Source: JAAXIE01 sp965263155 (lineage in GTDB: Bacteria > Chloroflexota > Dehalococcoidia > Lucifugimonadales > JAAXIE01). Taken from it: a stretch of DNA of 64,000 nucleotides. The notes beneath the pieces are model-generated. The model did not search any database and was not told the origin of the DNA. It saw nothing but the letters and a program-made list of their open reading frames with translations. Below, in pieces: positions 33,791 through 42,313 of this stretch. A program made the position numbers and the translations under genes. The stretch lies in NCBI GenBank assembly GCA_965263155.1, contig OZ253586.1, forward strand, positions 682,001 to 746,000. Reading direction: 5' to 3'. The first letter of the stretch is position 1; each line of letters starts with the position of its first letter.

Positions 33791-33880
33791 TGGCGGAGGG
33801 AGCGGGTTCGAATCCACGGTACGCTTTGCACATACAACGGTTTCCAAAGCCGCCGCCTTAAACCGCTCGGCCACCCTCTG
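33791..33880 (-). pseudogene. Degenerate tRNA-Ser gene
   Basis: The 90-bp segment keeps the D-arm region TGGCCGAGCGGTTTAAGGC, a variable arm and the T-loop TTCGAAC, and ends CTCCCTCCGCCA like the intact tRNA-Ser. The 5' acceptor strand (CAGAGGG) mispairs at several positions, the T stem is short by one base and the anticodon stem is irregular, with a GGA-like anticodon. It probably is a damaged tRNA-Ser(GGA). It shares 12 bp (TGGCGGAGGGAG) with the att repeat. Confidence 0.7.
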
Positions 33881-33948
33881 TGCGCATAGCAGCCCATTGC
33901 GGACCCCGCTCCTTTGGTCGACAGACTGCTGGCTGAGAATAGACGCAA

Positions 33949-35097
33949 TCAGGGCTCGCCGAAGCACCTCACCGCGTTTTCCCACATAATTTGGGGCAGC
34001 AGATCGCCATCCAAGCCTTCCCAGTTCAGCACTAGGTCCACCGAGTCGGGGAAGCGCGTCTCGGGGTGAGGGTAGTCGGAGCTATACATGAGCAGCTGGT
34101 TGCCAAGCATGCTAGAGACCATGCTGACCATCTCCGGCCCCTCGTGGAGCACGATGGAGGCAAAGAACCTGCCCCCTGTCAGGTATTCCTTAATGGGCTG
34201 CTTCAGTTCGGGAACGTATCCCATGTACTCCACCTGGTCCTGCATTCGCGCAGCCCAGAAGGGTAGCCAACCGAAACCTGATTCCAGGATGGAAAACCGT
34301 ATCGTGGGATAGCGGTCCATAGCCCCGGACCCGATAAAGGAGGCTACGGCTCTCATCGCCCCCCAAGGATGCGACGCCGCTCTCCCTAGGAAGGGGTTCT
34401 GCCACAGGTCTCGGTACCCCGGATATCCTCCAGAGAAGGAGTGGTGCACCACACAGAGCCCCTCCTCCTCCACGGCGGCCCATACCGGGTTTAGGGACGG
34501 ATGATCCAACGGGAAGTCCAGTGGCAGGTTGAGCCATGTCCCCACAGTCCAGGAACTGCTCCCCCAAGCCTTGATCTCCTGCACCGAGTCTTCCACGAAC
34601 CTGGCGTCCAGTGTGAGGAGGGCCTTGAGGCGATGAGGGGACTTCCCACAGAAATCGTTGAGGAATCTGTGGTTTGCCCGCATGAGCTCCGCGTCCACCG
34701 CGGGGTCTTCATGTCCTCGAGGCGCCCGGGGAACCAGCAACTGCACGTCTACGCCTTCTTCGTCCATGTCCCGGAGGCGGGTTTCCACAACCCATTCCGC
34801 GTTAGCCGCAGGGAGCTTGCTGCCCATAAACTTCTGGGTGCGGCTCCGGGTCTGCGCCGTTGGTCCAGCCTCTCCCAAGGTACGAGGCGCGTCCTGCCCC
34901 CAACCGCCCGCGCCCCCGCCGAAGTCGTACCGGTGGGTGAAGGGTGGCTCGAGAGGCCCCCCGCCAACGGTGCCCTTGATGGGGACCTTGTAGCCTTCGA
35001 GCTCCTGCCTCAACGCGGAGGGGAGGTACAGCTCCAGTCCCTCCGCTGGTGCGGACACGTGCGTATCCGAGTCGTAGACCTTCATCCCATTTCGCAT
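33949..35097 (-). CDS. Amidohydrolase 2-family metal-dependent hydrolase/decarboxylase
   Basis: 382 aa from ATG 35097 (AGAGGGGC upstream); a frame extension to 35157 has no family support. The N-terminus has YDSDTHVSAPAEG, whose D-x-H is the metal-binding pair of the TIM-barrel amidohydrolase 2 family. VVHHSFSGGYPGYRDL carries the barrel histidines, and MYSSDYPHPETRFPDSV near the end carries the conserved Asp. Members (ACMSD, gamma-resorcylate decarboxylase and relatives) decarboxylate or hydrolyse ring-derived acids. It is divergent to the Rieske oxygenase gene at 35352, fitting a shared degradation pathway. Substrate unknown. Confidence 0.85.
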   Translation of the reverse strand: MRNGMKVYDSDTHVSAPAEGLELYLPSALRQELEGYKVPIKGTVGGGPLEPPFTHRYDFGGGAGGWGQDAPRTLGEAGPTAQTRSRTQKFMGSKLPAANAEWVVETRLRDMDEEGVDVQLLVPRAPRGHEDPAVDAELMRANHRFLNDFCGKSPHRLKALLTLDARFVEDSVQEIKAWGSSSWTVGTWLNLPLDFPLDHPSLNPVWAAVEEEGLCVVHHSFSGGYPGYRDLWQNPFLGRAASHPWGAMRAVASFIGSGAMDRYPTIRFSILESGFGWLPFWAARMQDQVEYMGYVPELKQPIKEYLTGGRFFASIVLHEGPEMVSMVSSMLGNQLLMYSSDYPHPETRFPDSVDLVLNWEGLDGDLLPQIMWENAVRCFGEP

Positions 35098-35351
35098 TCG
35101 TTGCCCCTCTGCCGATACCTGCCCGATACCTGTTGGTAGCAGGTTTGTGGACTGCAATATAGGCCCGCGCTGGTTAGTTGTCTATGTTTCCCTCCGGGGG
35201 CCGTGTCCCGCACAATGCCCGTAACTACTCGTGCACTTCCGGCTCGGTCCGCTGGCCCCGGGCCAACGCAGAGTGCTTCCAGTCCACCGCTACACTCACC
35301 CCATTTGTGCTAAGCTGGCAGCACTCAACTCCCACATCCGGAGGCCCACTG

Positions 35352-36704
35352 ATGGCCATCAACGTACCACGGCAGCCACTCCAAGGCTTGGTAGACCTGT
35401 CCAAAGGGACTGTCAGCCGGGAGATTTTCGTCAACGAGGAGATTTACCAGCAAGAGCAGGAGCAGCTGTTCAGCCGGGCTTGGCTGTTTGTAGGGCATGA
35501 GAGCCAGATACCCAAGCCGGGAGACTACTTCGTCTCCTGCATGGGTGAGGAGTCGGTGATCCTTACCCGTGACCGGAACGGACATATCCATGTGTTCCTG
35601 AACACCTGTCGGCATCGTGGCATGAAGGTGTGCCGGTACGACGAAGGCAACGCTCCGGTGTTCACCTGTCCTTATCACGGCTGGAGCTATGGGACTGACG
35701 GTCAACTGGTGGGCGTGCCCTACTTCAAGGAGGCCTATCACGAACAGTTGGAGAGGAGCCAGTGGGGCCTGATAGAGGTGCCCCAGATGGTGAACTATAA
35801 GGGTACTATCTGGGCCAACTGGGACGCCGATGCCCCCGCTTTCCTCGATTATATGGGCGACATGAAGCTGTACATCGATGCCCTGCTCGACTCCCGGGAT
35901 GGCAGCGAGGGGGGCTCGGAAATCATCGGGACCGTCTCCAAGTGGCAGTTCCCCTCCAACTGGAAATTTGGCGCTGAAAACTTCTTGGGCGACCACTACC
36001 ACGGCATCAGTCACCGCTCCGAGATACTGGTGGGCACCGGGCCCGGTGGGCCAGGCACCGAGAGGCATGGCGGTAGCAGCAGGGTGCCCCGTGGCCGCTT
36101 TCGTGGCAACGTGGCCTTCACCCGGCTGGGACACGGCTCCGGGGGTGGTCCGCCACTGTTGGGAGGCACCAGCCAGTTCCCTGAGTTCCCCAACGACCCG
36201 GAGGTGGAGGAGTACTTCCGGCAGGTGGCGCGGGAGCGGCAACGTCGAATCGGCGACAAGCTGTATGCGCCAGCAGCCACGGGCACTGTGTTCCCCAACA
36301 TCTCCTTCCACGCTTGGTTCCCTCGAGGCATTGCGGTATGGCATCCCCGTGGACCGCAGCTGACCGAGGCTTGGCGTTGGTACTTCGTGGATGCCTCCGC
36401 TCCCGATTCTGTTAAGGAGTTGCTTCGCCACTACTACATGCGTTACGGCGGGCCTGCTGGCATGACCGAGCAGGATGATATGGAGAACTGGAATTACGCC
36501 ACCGTGGCCAGTACCGGGACCATCGCCCGACGCCATTCCTACAACTACCAGATGGCCTCAGGCTACGAGGAGCCAGTGGAAGGGCTGCGCGACGCGGTGT
36601 TCACCGAGTTCATGAGCGAGCAGAACCCGCGCTGGTACTTCAAGCGCTGGCGGGAGTTCATGGAGGCGAATAGCTGGAGGGACATATATCCCAACGCGGT
36701 GTAA
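35352..36704 (+). CDS. Rieske aromatic ring-hydroxylating dioxygenase, alpha subunit
   Basis: 450 aa from ATG 35352 behind CGGAGG. The Rieske cluster is C86-x-H88 (NTCRHRGMKV) and C106-x2-H109 (FTCPYHGWSY). The mononuclear iron site is in WKFGAENFLGDHYHGISHRS. Length and motifs fit the catalytic alpha subunit of classical ring-hydroxylating dioxygenases, a different branch from the shorter paralogues at 13541 and 57629. No beta subunit, ferredoxin or reductase gene is adjacent, so partners must be encoded elsewhere or the enzyme is a homo-oligomer. The convergent LLM monooxygenase gene ends 28 bp after it. Confidence 0.93.
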   Translation: MAINVPRQPLQGLVDLSKGTVSREIFVNEEIYQQEQEQLFSRAWLFVGHESQIPKPGDYFVSCMGEESVILTRDRNGHIHVFLNTCRHRGMKVCRYDEGNAPVFTCPYHGWSYGTDGQLVGVPYFKEAYHEQLERSQWGLIEVPQMVNYKGTIWANWDADAPAFLDYMGDMKLYIDALLDSRDGSEGGSEIIGTVSKWQFPSNWKFGAENFLGDHYHGISHRSEILVGTGPGGPGTERHGGSSRVPRGRFRGNVAFTRLGHGSGGGPPLLGGTSQFPEFPNDPEVEEYFRQVARERQRRIGDKLYAPAATGTVFPNISFHAWFPRGIAVWHPRGPQLTEAWRWYFVDASAPDSVKELLRHYYMRYGGPAGMTEQDDMENWNYATVASTGTIARRHSYNYQMASGYEEPVEGLRDAVFTEFMSEQNPRWYFKRWREFMEANSWRDIYPNAV

Positions 36705-36731
36705 CCTGGAGATGTGAGAGGTCCGGTGCCT

Positions 36732-37661
36732 CTACCCCTGCGCCTTGGGGATGACCTCCGAGGCGAACCGCGCAATGTAATCGGCTGCGTCTTGGAAGTC
36801 TGTGGTGCGCGGGCCGACTGATATGTGGTCCAGCCCCACCTCTTGGTAGCGCTTCACGTCGTCGATGATCTGCTGGGTCGTGCCGGTCAATGGAGTGCGC
36901 CCCTCGGGCAGTGGGTCCTTGGTGAACTCGAGGCTGGTGCGCAGGGAGACCGTGAAGTCGGCAATGTTCCGGCCATTCTCCGCGAGGTACCCCACGAGGT
37001 CAGCCCGGTGTTTCCGGATGCCTTCGGGGCTCACGCCCACTGCATGCCAGCCTTGGGCAGTGCGCGCGGCGCGACGCTTGCCTGGGCCGGTGGTGCCTCC
37101 GACCCAAATGGGTGGGTGAGGCTTCTGGATGGGCTTGGGCTTCATCTTGAAGCCCTCTAGGTGGTAGTGCTGGCCGTGAAAGACCGGCTCCTCCTCGGTG
37201 CAGAGGAGCTTGAAGAGCTGGATGTGCTCGTCGGTGACGGAGCCGCGGTTGGCGTAGTCGCCGCCGGTGGCTTGGAATTCCTCCTCCATCCAGCCCACGC
37301 CTGCGCCCACGATGATCCTGCCTTGGGAGAGGACGTCGAGGGTGGTAATCATTTTGGTGTTGAGCACTGGGTGGCGGTAGGGGAGGACCTGCACGCTGAT
37401 TCCGAGGCGAACGCGCTGGGTGATGCCGGCGAGGAAAGAGAGCAGTGTGAAGGGCTCGAGGATGTCGTGCTCGGCGTTGAAGGTGGGAATCCCGCTGGAG
37501 TTGTAGGGGTAGCGGGATGACAGCGAGGTGGGGAGGACAACGTGGTCACTCACCATGAGGGTGTCATACCCTGGCTCGGCTTCGACCTGTCGCGTCAAGG
37601 TGGCGATCTCTATTGGGTCCACGGCTGCGCCGAGGTTGGGGATCATGGCACCGTATTGCAT
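36732..37661 (-). CDS. LLM-class F420/FMN-dependent oxidoreductase
   Basis: 309 aa. Luciferase-like barrel: GAMIPNLGAAVDPIEIATL, DTLMVSDHVVLPTSLSS, LGISVQVLPYRHPVLNTKMI, LDVLSQGRIIVGAGVGWMEE, then PIWVGGTTGPGKRRAARTAQ and DGWHAVG-like GWHAVGVSPEG. The sequence style is that of F420-dependent TIGR03619-like members. It should catalyse a hydride transfer or monooxygenation with a reduced deazaflavin or flavin. ATG with CGGAGGCAACC upstream. Monocistronic, with a repeat-rich intergenic region upstream. Confidence 0.88.
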   Translation of the reverse strand: MQYGAMIPNLGAAVDPIEIATLTRQVEAEPGYDTLMVSDHVVLPTSLSSRYPYNSSGIPTFNAEHDILEPFTLLSFLAGITQRVRLGISVQVLPYRHPVLNTKMITTLDVLSQGRIIVGAGVGWMEEEFQATGGDYANRGSVTDEHIQLFKLLCTEEEPVFHGQHYHLEGFKMKPKPIQKPHPPIWVGGTTGPGKRRAARTAQGWHAVGVSPEGIRKHRADLVGYLAENGRNIADFTVSLRTSLEFTKDPLPEGRTPLTGTTQQIIDDVKRYQEVGLDHISVGPRTTDFQDAADYIARFASEVIPKAQG

Positions 37662-37690
37662 TGGTTGCCTCCGTGAGGGGGTTGGTCAGT

Positions 37691-37855
37691 GCGGCCTTGG
37701 CCGCCGCGTATCCGTAGCTGGGCGCGGTCAAGCCCGTAGCTGGGTGCGGCCTTGGCCGCCGCGTATCCGTAGCTGGGCGCGGCCAAGCCCGTAGCTGGGT
37801 GCGGCCAGGGCCTGCCACATCCGTAGCTGGGCGCGGCCAAGCCCGTAGCTAAAAC
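37691..37855. repeat. 55-bp tandem repeat, three units
   Basis: Units start at 37691, 37746 and 37801. Units 1 and 2 are nearly identical and the third diverges in its first third. Inside each unit CGTAGCTGGG(T/C)GCGG occurs about twice, giving a roughly 27-bp inner period. No spacers, so this is not a CRISPR array. The region between 37662 and 38286 contains no gene. Confidence 0.85.
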
Positions 37856-37877
37856 AAATTGTTTTGTATCTGAAACA
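37844..37877. repeat. Dispersed palindrome-like motif, copy A
   Basis: CGTAGCTAAAACAAATTG and the following TTTTGTATCTGA closely resemble 53588-53621 (CGTAGCTGAAAACGATT...TTCGTATCTGA). The shared framework is GTAGCT-AAAC-ATT-TT-GTATCTGA. Copy A is joined to the 55-bp repeat array. Confidence 0.45.
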
Positions 37878-38106
37878 TGCCGCAGTTGCCGCACTGCTGT
37901 ATCTGAATTAGCTTGCCGCGTACTGCCGCACTCTGGCGTGATTGAATCTTCCAAGGGTGCAAAGGGGGCCAGGGGGCATTTGCCGACAAGGTAATTGCTC
38001 CGAGAAAAGGTCTCCACCGAAACGGGGCCTCCATTGAAAAAGAAAGGCAGGGGCACCCTCCTCATTCTCCTCAGGGGGGTCAGTCACCAGCCGTGTATTC
38101 AAGGTT

Positions 38107-38163
38107 AGGGGGTGGGGGTGGGGGTGTCAATCGGTGGGTGTCATGGGGGTGTCGTGGGGGGTG
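38107..38163 (+). other. G-run tract, possible G-quadruplex
   Basis: AGGGGGTGGGGGTGGGGGTG is followed by GGTGGG, ATGGGGGTG and GTGGGGGG within 57 bases. Four or more G-runs with short loops meet the usual quadruplex rule. It ends about 125 bp ahead of the restriction-modification start codon, on the coding strand. Confidence 0.5.
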
Positions 38164-38286
38164 TCGCGCAAGGCTGATCGGTATTGTGATTTGCATTTCG
38201 GAGGCGAGAATCCACGTAGCCCTATTTGATATTCTCTCGCGCTCGCCGCTACACTCAGGCAAATCTCGGATAGGAACGCACTATCT

Positions 38287-41200
38287 ATGCCCACCTACCC
38301 ACACATTGAACGCTACTACGCCGATAAGCAGCGTCTGATTGAGTTTGGAGGCTCGGACAACGAGCAAAGCATTCGGCGCGCCTTCGCCAGTTGCCTAGAT
38401 TCGTATTGTCGCGTCCACCGGGAGAAGCTGGCCTTGGTGGATGAGCTGGAGGCAACGCTGCGCAACCGGCCAGACGGTACCGTGAAAGACTCGCTGCGCA
38501 TGTCACGCGGCTATTGGGAGGCGAAGGACACCCACGACGATTTGGATGCCGAGATACAGCGCAAGCTCAACCGGGGCTACCCCAGCGACAACATCATCTT
38601 CGAGGACTCGGAGACTGCGGTTCTGGTCCAAAACCGGGACGAGGCGATGCGGGTGGACATGTCGCGTCCTGGGGAGTTGCACCGGCTCATCCAGACCTTC
38701 CTTGACTACGAACCGCCTGAAATAGAGGAGTTCCGCAAGGCGCAGAAGCAATTCAAAGATGACCTGCCCGCCGTACTCCGCAATCTCCGTGAGGCTGTTG
38801 AGGCTGCTCAGGAAAATAACCGCGCATACCAGGATGCAGCCAGCACCTTTCTGAGACACTGCCAGCAAACCATCGATCCGGACATCGCCAGCACCGACGT
38901 GGCTGAGATGCTCCTGCAGCACATCCTGACCAAGGATATCTTCCTGCGGGTCTTCTCCGAGAACCAGTTCCACCGGGAAAATAACATCGCGCGGCAGTTG
39001 GAAGCTTTGGAGCAGACATTCTTCACTGGCGATGTGAGCCGGGAGGCGATTGACCGGCTACGGGCCTACTACGGGGCTATCGGCCGGGCTGCCGACGACA
39101 TAGCCGACCACGCCGAGAAGCAGAGGTTTCTCAAGGCCATCTACGAGGATTTCTACAAGGCGTACAACCCGAAGGCTGCGGACCGTCTAGGGGTGGTCTA
39201 CACCCCTAACGAGGTGGTGGATTTTATGGTCCGCGGGACGGACTACCTGCTTCAAAAGCACTTCGGTCGCTCCTTGGCCGACAATAACGTTCAAATACTC
39301 GACCCGGCCGCCGGAACCGGCACCTTTGTCACCAGCCTTATAGATTATCTGCCCGCCGACCGGCTGGAGCAGAAGTATCGGCACGAAATTCACGCCAATG
39401 AAGTGGCCATACTGCCCCATTACATCGCTAACCTGAACATCGAATACAGCTACAAGGAGAAAACAGGACGCTATCTAGAGTTTCCCAACCTCTGTTTCGT
39501 GGACACGTTGGACAATTTGGACTGGCAACAGTCCGGGGCCACTGGAGGCGCCGTTATCCGTCAGGCCGCCTTCAACCTTGGCGCAGTTTCCGAAGAGAAC
39601 TGGCTGCGCGTCCAGGAGCAGAACGAGAAGACTATCAGTATCATCATCGGCAACCCGCCATATAATGCCAACCAGCGAAACGAAAACGACAATAACAAGA
39701 ACCGTGAATACCTTTACATGGACGATCGAATCAAAGAGACCTACATTGCCGCGAGCAACGCCCAGAAAACCAAGCAATACGACATGTACAAGAGGTTCAT
39801 CCGCTGGGCTTCTGATCGCCTGACTGACGACGGCATTGTTGCGTTCGTCACAAACCGGGCGTACCTAGAAAGCTCGCAGGATGACGGCTTTCGCAAGATA
39901 ACTGTAGACGAATTCACCGATGTGTATGCCCTCGACTTAGGTTCTGATGTGCGGCGCAATCCCAAAATTTCTGGTACTTTGCACAATGTGTTCGGCATAC
40001 AAACCGGCGTTGCGATCGGATTCTTCGTGCGGGAGAAGTCCAAGCTTGGCCAATGTAATATCCACTATGCCAGCCGTGAGGACTCCGAACTTGCGCGGAA
40101 CAAGCTGACCTACCTCCGTGACGCTACGTTAGATCGGGTTGCCTTCGAAGACATTACGCCCGACGGCAGACACAGTTGGCTCAACCAGTCCGACAGCGAT
40201 TTCAGCAAACTTGTGCCTGTCGCCAACCGGCCGACCAAGCTCGCCATAAGTGCTAGTGAGGAACAATCTTTATTTGGACTGTATTCCTTGGGGGTCGTCA
40301 CTAATAGGGATGATTGGGTGTATGATTTCGATTCAGTCCACCTGAGTAGAAAAATTCGTGAGCTTATCACATCATATGAAAAAGCCAGAGCCAAATACGG
40401 TGGCAAGAACACCGATGATGAATCGCTAGGAACTTATATCAAGTGGACTCGTGATCTTAAACGTCAGTTGCGAGCCGATGTACTAAATAGCCTCGATAGT
40501 ACGAAGATTCACCGTACCTTGTATCGACCGTATACAAACAAATGGCTGTACTACAGCCAAAACCTCAACGAGATGCTTTATCAGATACCTCATATCTTTC
40601 CTCACGGAAAAGTTGGTGAAAATACTGTACTCTGTTTTCTTGCCCCTAGTGCTCGAAGGCCGTTTGCAGTTCTGGCCACCGATAGAATTCCATCTTTAGC
40701 AATGTTCATTGATGGAACCCAATGCCTCCCTTTCTACCGTTACACGGCAGACGGGAAGCGCATCAGCAACATCACGCAATGGGCCATCAAGGAAATCAAC
40801 GAGCACTACCGCAAGGAGTGGGGCCAGGATTTCGACGCAATGTACCCAGGTGTAGGCATCACGGCCGAGCACATCTTCGCCTATACATATGCTGTGCTCC
40901 ACGATCCACTGTACCGCGAGAAGTATGCGGTGGACTTGGTGCGGGAGTTTCCACGCTTGCCCTTCTACGGGGACTTCTGGGGCTGGGCTGCGTCGGGGCA
41001 GGAGCTGCTAGACTTGCACATCGGGTTTGAGTCGGTTGAGCCCTATGGTCTCAAGCGGAACGACCAGAGTGGCGAGGCCAAGCGGGTCATCCTGCGGGCA
41101 GACAAGGAGCGGGGCATCATCACGCTGGATGACAAGACCACCTTGACGGGCGTGCCAGCGGATGCTTGGCGGTACGTGCTGGGGAACCGTTCGGCGTTGG

Positions 41201-41382
41201 AATGGGTGTTGGACCAGTACAAGGAGAAGAAGCCCAAGGACCCGACTATCGCCGCTAAGTTCAATACTTACCGGTTTGCCGACTACAAGGAGCGGGTGGT
41301 TGACCTGCTACAACGGGTATGCGCGGTGAGTATGCGTACGATGGACATTGTGGACGAAATGGCAGGGCGGGATAGAGGATAG
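38287..41382 (+). CDS. Single-chain restriction-modification enzyme (type IIG/ISP-like)
   Basis: 1031 aa. Residues 1-140 look like a nuclease domain: a helix with NEQSIRRAFASCLDSY, then a beta strand GYWEAKD where E78-x-K80 and nearby Asp fit a PD-(D/E)xK site. Residues 140-320 are helical. The N6-adenine methyltransferase follows: DPAAGTGTFVTSL (SAM motif I, about residue 339) and IIIGNPPYN (motif IV, about 456). The remainder, up to 1031, is a target-recognition region whose middle (about 40260-40700) is visibly richer in A+T. Type ISP enzymes also have a helicase domain, which is absent here. The enzyme should methylate one adenine and cut unmethylated DNA. No separate R, M or S genes are adjacent. 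Confidence 0.85.
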   Translation: MPTYPHIERYYADKQRLIEFGGSDNEQSIRRAFASCLDSYCRVHREKLALVDELEATLRNRPDGTVKDSLRMSRGYWEAKDTHDDLDAEIQRKLNRGYPSDNIIFEDSETAVLVQNRDEAMRVDMSRPGELHRLIQTFLDYEPPEIEEFRKAQKQFKDDLPAVLRNLREAVEAAQENNRAYQDAASTFLRHCQQTIDPDIASTDVAEMLLQHILTKDIFLRVFSENQFHRENNIARQLEALEQTFFTGDVSREAIDRLRAYYGAIGRAADDIADHAEKQRFLKAIYEDFYKAYNPKAADRLGVVYTPNEVVDFMVRGTDYLLQKHFGRSLADNNVQILDPAAGTGTFVTSLIDYLPADRLEQKYRHEIHANEVAILPHYIANLNIEYSYKEKTGRYLEFPNLCFVDTLDNLDWQQSGATGGAVIRQAAFNLGAVSEENWLRVQEQNEKTISIIIGNPPYNANQRNENDNNKNREYLYMDDRIKETYIAASNAQKTKQYDMYKRFIRWASDRLTDDGIVAFVTNRAYLESSQDDGFRKITVDEFTDVYALDLGSDVRRNPKISGTLHNVFGIQTGVAIGFFVREKSKLGQCNIHYASREDSELARNKLTYLRDATLDRVAFEDITPDGRHSWLNQSDSDFSKLVPVANRPTKLAISASEEQSLFGLYSLGVVTNRDDWVYDFDSVHLSRKIRELITSYEKARAKYGGKNTDDESLGTYIKWTRDLKRQLRADVLNSLDSTKIHRTLYRPYTNKWLYYSQNLNEMLYQIPHIFPHGKVGENTVLCFLAPSARRPFAVLATDRIPSLAMFIDGTQCLPFYRYTADGKRISNITQWAIKEINEHYRKEWGQDFDAMYPGVGITAEHIFAYTYAVLHDPLYREKYAVDLVREFPRLPFYGDFWGWAASGQELLDLHIGFESVEPYGLKRNDQSGEAKRVILRADKERGIITLDDKTTLTGVPADAWRYVLGNRSALEWVLDQYKEKKPKDPTIAAKFNTYRFADYKERVVDLLQRVCAVSMRTMDIVDEMAGRDRG

Positions 41383-41394
41383 GACGAGGGCCGT

Positions 41395-41420
41395 GGGTTC
41401 CTGCCTTCGCGGGAATGACG
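41395..41420. repeat. REP-like palindromic intergenic repeat
   Basis: GGTTCCTGCCTTCGCGGGAA followed by TGACG is a small hairpin of the type repeated at 50185-50211 and 58922-58950. All three are intergenic. Confidence 0.5.
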
Positions 41421-41542
41421 TGGGGGGGACGGACAATGCTGGCCGATATGGCGAGGGCCCATGCGACACAGCCGTGTTGGTAGCCCCCCAACCAGCGGAT
41501 GGCGTATAATCGATTGTTAGCCCTGTGGATTGGGGACCTGTT

Positions 41543-42307
41543 ATGAATTTGGATTTTGATACTGGGAACCCGGCCTCGCCTCGTGGGCATGCCATTATTT
41601 ATTTTCGCGCCCGGTATGATGCCCAGAAGCTGGTGGCTACCTATGCCATCACGCTGCCGATGGCTATCGACTTCTCCAAGTATGTACCTCCCTTCCTTGC
41701 GACTCACTTGGCTGCTGAGCCTCTGAAGGACCTGTCGGCCTTCTCGCTGCCCCCTGTTCCGGAAGAGGTAGAGAGCTACGACCAGCTGAAGCGCTTGTCG
41801 GAGGCGCGGGCCGACGACTTGGTGTGCGGTGGCACCGTGGCCACCAATGACCTGCCGGAGATGATGCAGGTGGCAGGCGACGCAGTGCAGGAGTACGCCC
41901 GTCTGTGGAATGAGAGCCAGCCCGCTGCTGGTACAGGCGCCATCCCCGAGCTTGTGGACGATACCTCGGACACGTCGCTGGGCGTCAACGAGGTGCTCTA
42001 CGGCCTGATGAACGACGGCGACCGGTTGCAGGAGTTGTCCAAGCTGGTGGGGCAACTGCGGTTTGCGTTAGACGGCAATGATCGCGCTCTCAGCGAAGAA
42101 ACATGCGACGAGATCGCCGCAGTGGGGCGCCACATGCCCCCCAACTACCAAGTACCCGATTTGCTGCGGGCGATGATGCAGCCAGAATCCAAGCGTTCGT
42201 TGCTGACACAACTCTACTTGGACCGCTGCTACAGGCTCCTGGAGGGTGACTACAACAGCGTGCAGGAGTTGGACGAGCGGATCAGGGGCATGGAAGCTGC
42301 CTCCTAG
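41543..42307 (+). CDS. Uncharacterised protein paired with recF
   Basis: 254 aa from ATG 41543 (GGGGA eight bases upstream); a GTG six codons earlier is an alternative. The N-terminus reads MNLDFDTGNPASPRGHAIIY, followed by FRARYDAQKLVATYAITLPM, suggesting a small beta domain. The rest is helical and acidic, with ELVDDTSDTSLGVNEVLYGL and a final helix RCYRLLEGDYNSVQELDERI. No domain is recognised. It ends 6 bp before recF and is clearly co-transcribed with it, suggesting a role in replication or repair, or simply chance operon membership. Confidence 0.7.
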   Translation: MNLDFDTGNPASPRGHAIIYFRARYDAQKLVATYAITLPMAIDFSKYVPPFLATHLAAEPLKDLSAFSLPPVPEEVESYDQLKRLSEARADDLVCGGTVATNDLPEMMQVAGDAVQEYARLWNESQPAAGTGAIPELVDDTSDTSLGVNEVLYGLMNDGDRLQELSKLVGQLRFALDGNDRALSEETCDEIAAVGRHMPPNYQVPDLLRAMMQPESKRSLLTQLYLDRCYRLLEGDYNSVQELDERIRGMEAAS

Positions 42308-42313
42308 CCCGCC

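Noticed and set aside
35325..36536. A 403-codon minus-strand frame inside the Rieske gene at 35352
   Set aside because: It is antisense to a gene with all catalytic motifs, has no recognisable domain and reflects GC-rich codon bias.
37691..37855. Possible CRISPR array
   Set aside because: Units are contiguous 55-bp tandem repeats with no unique spacers and no cas genes in the window.
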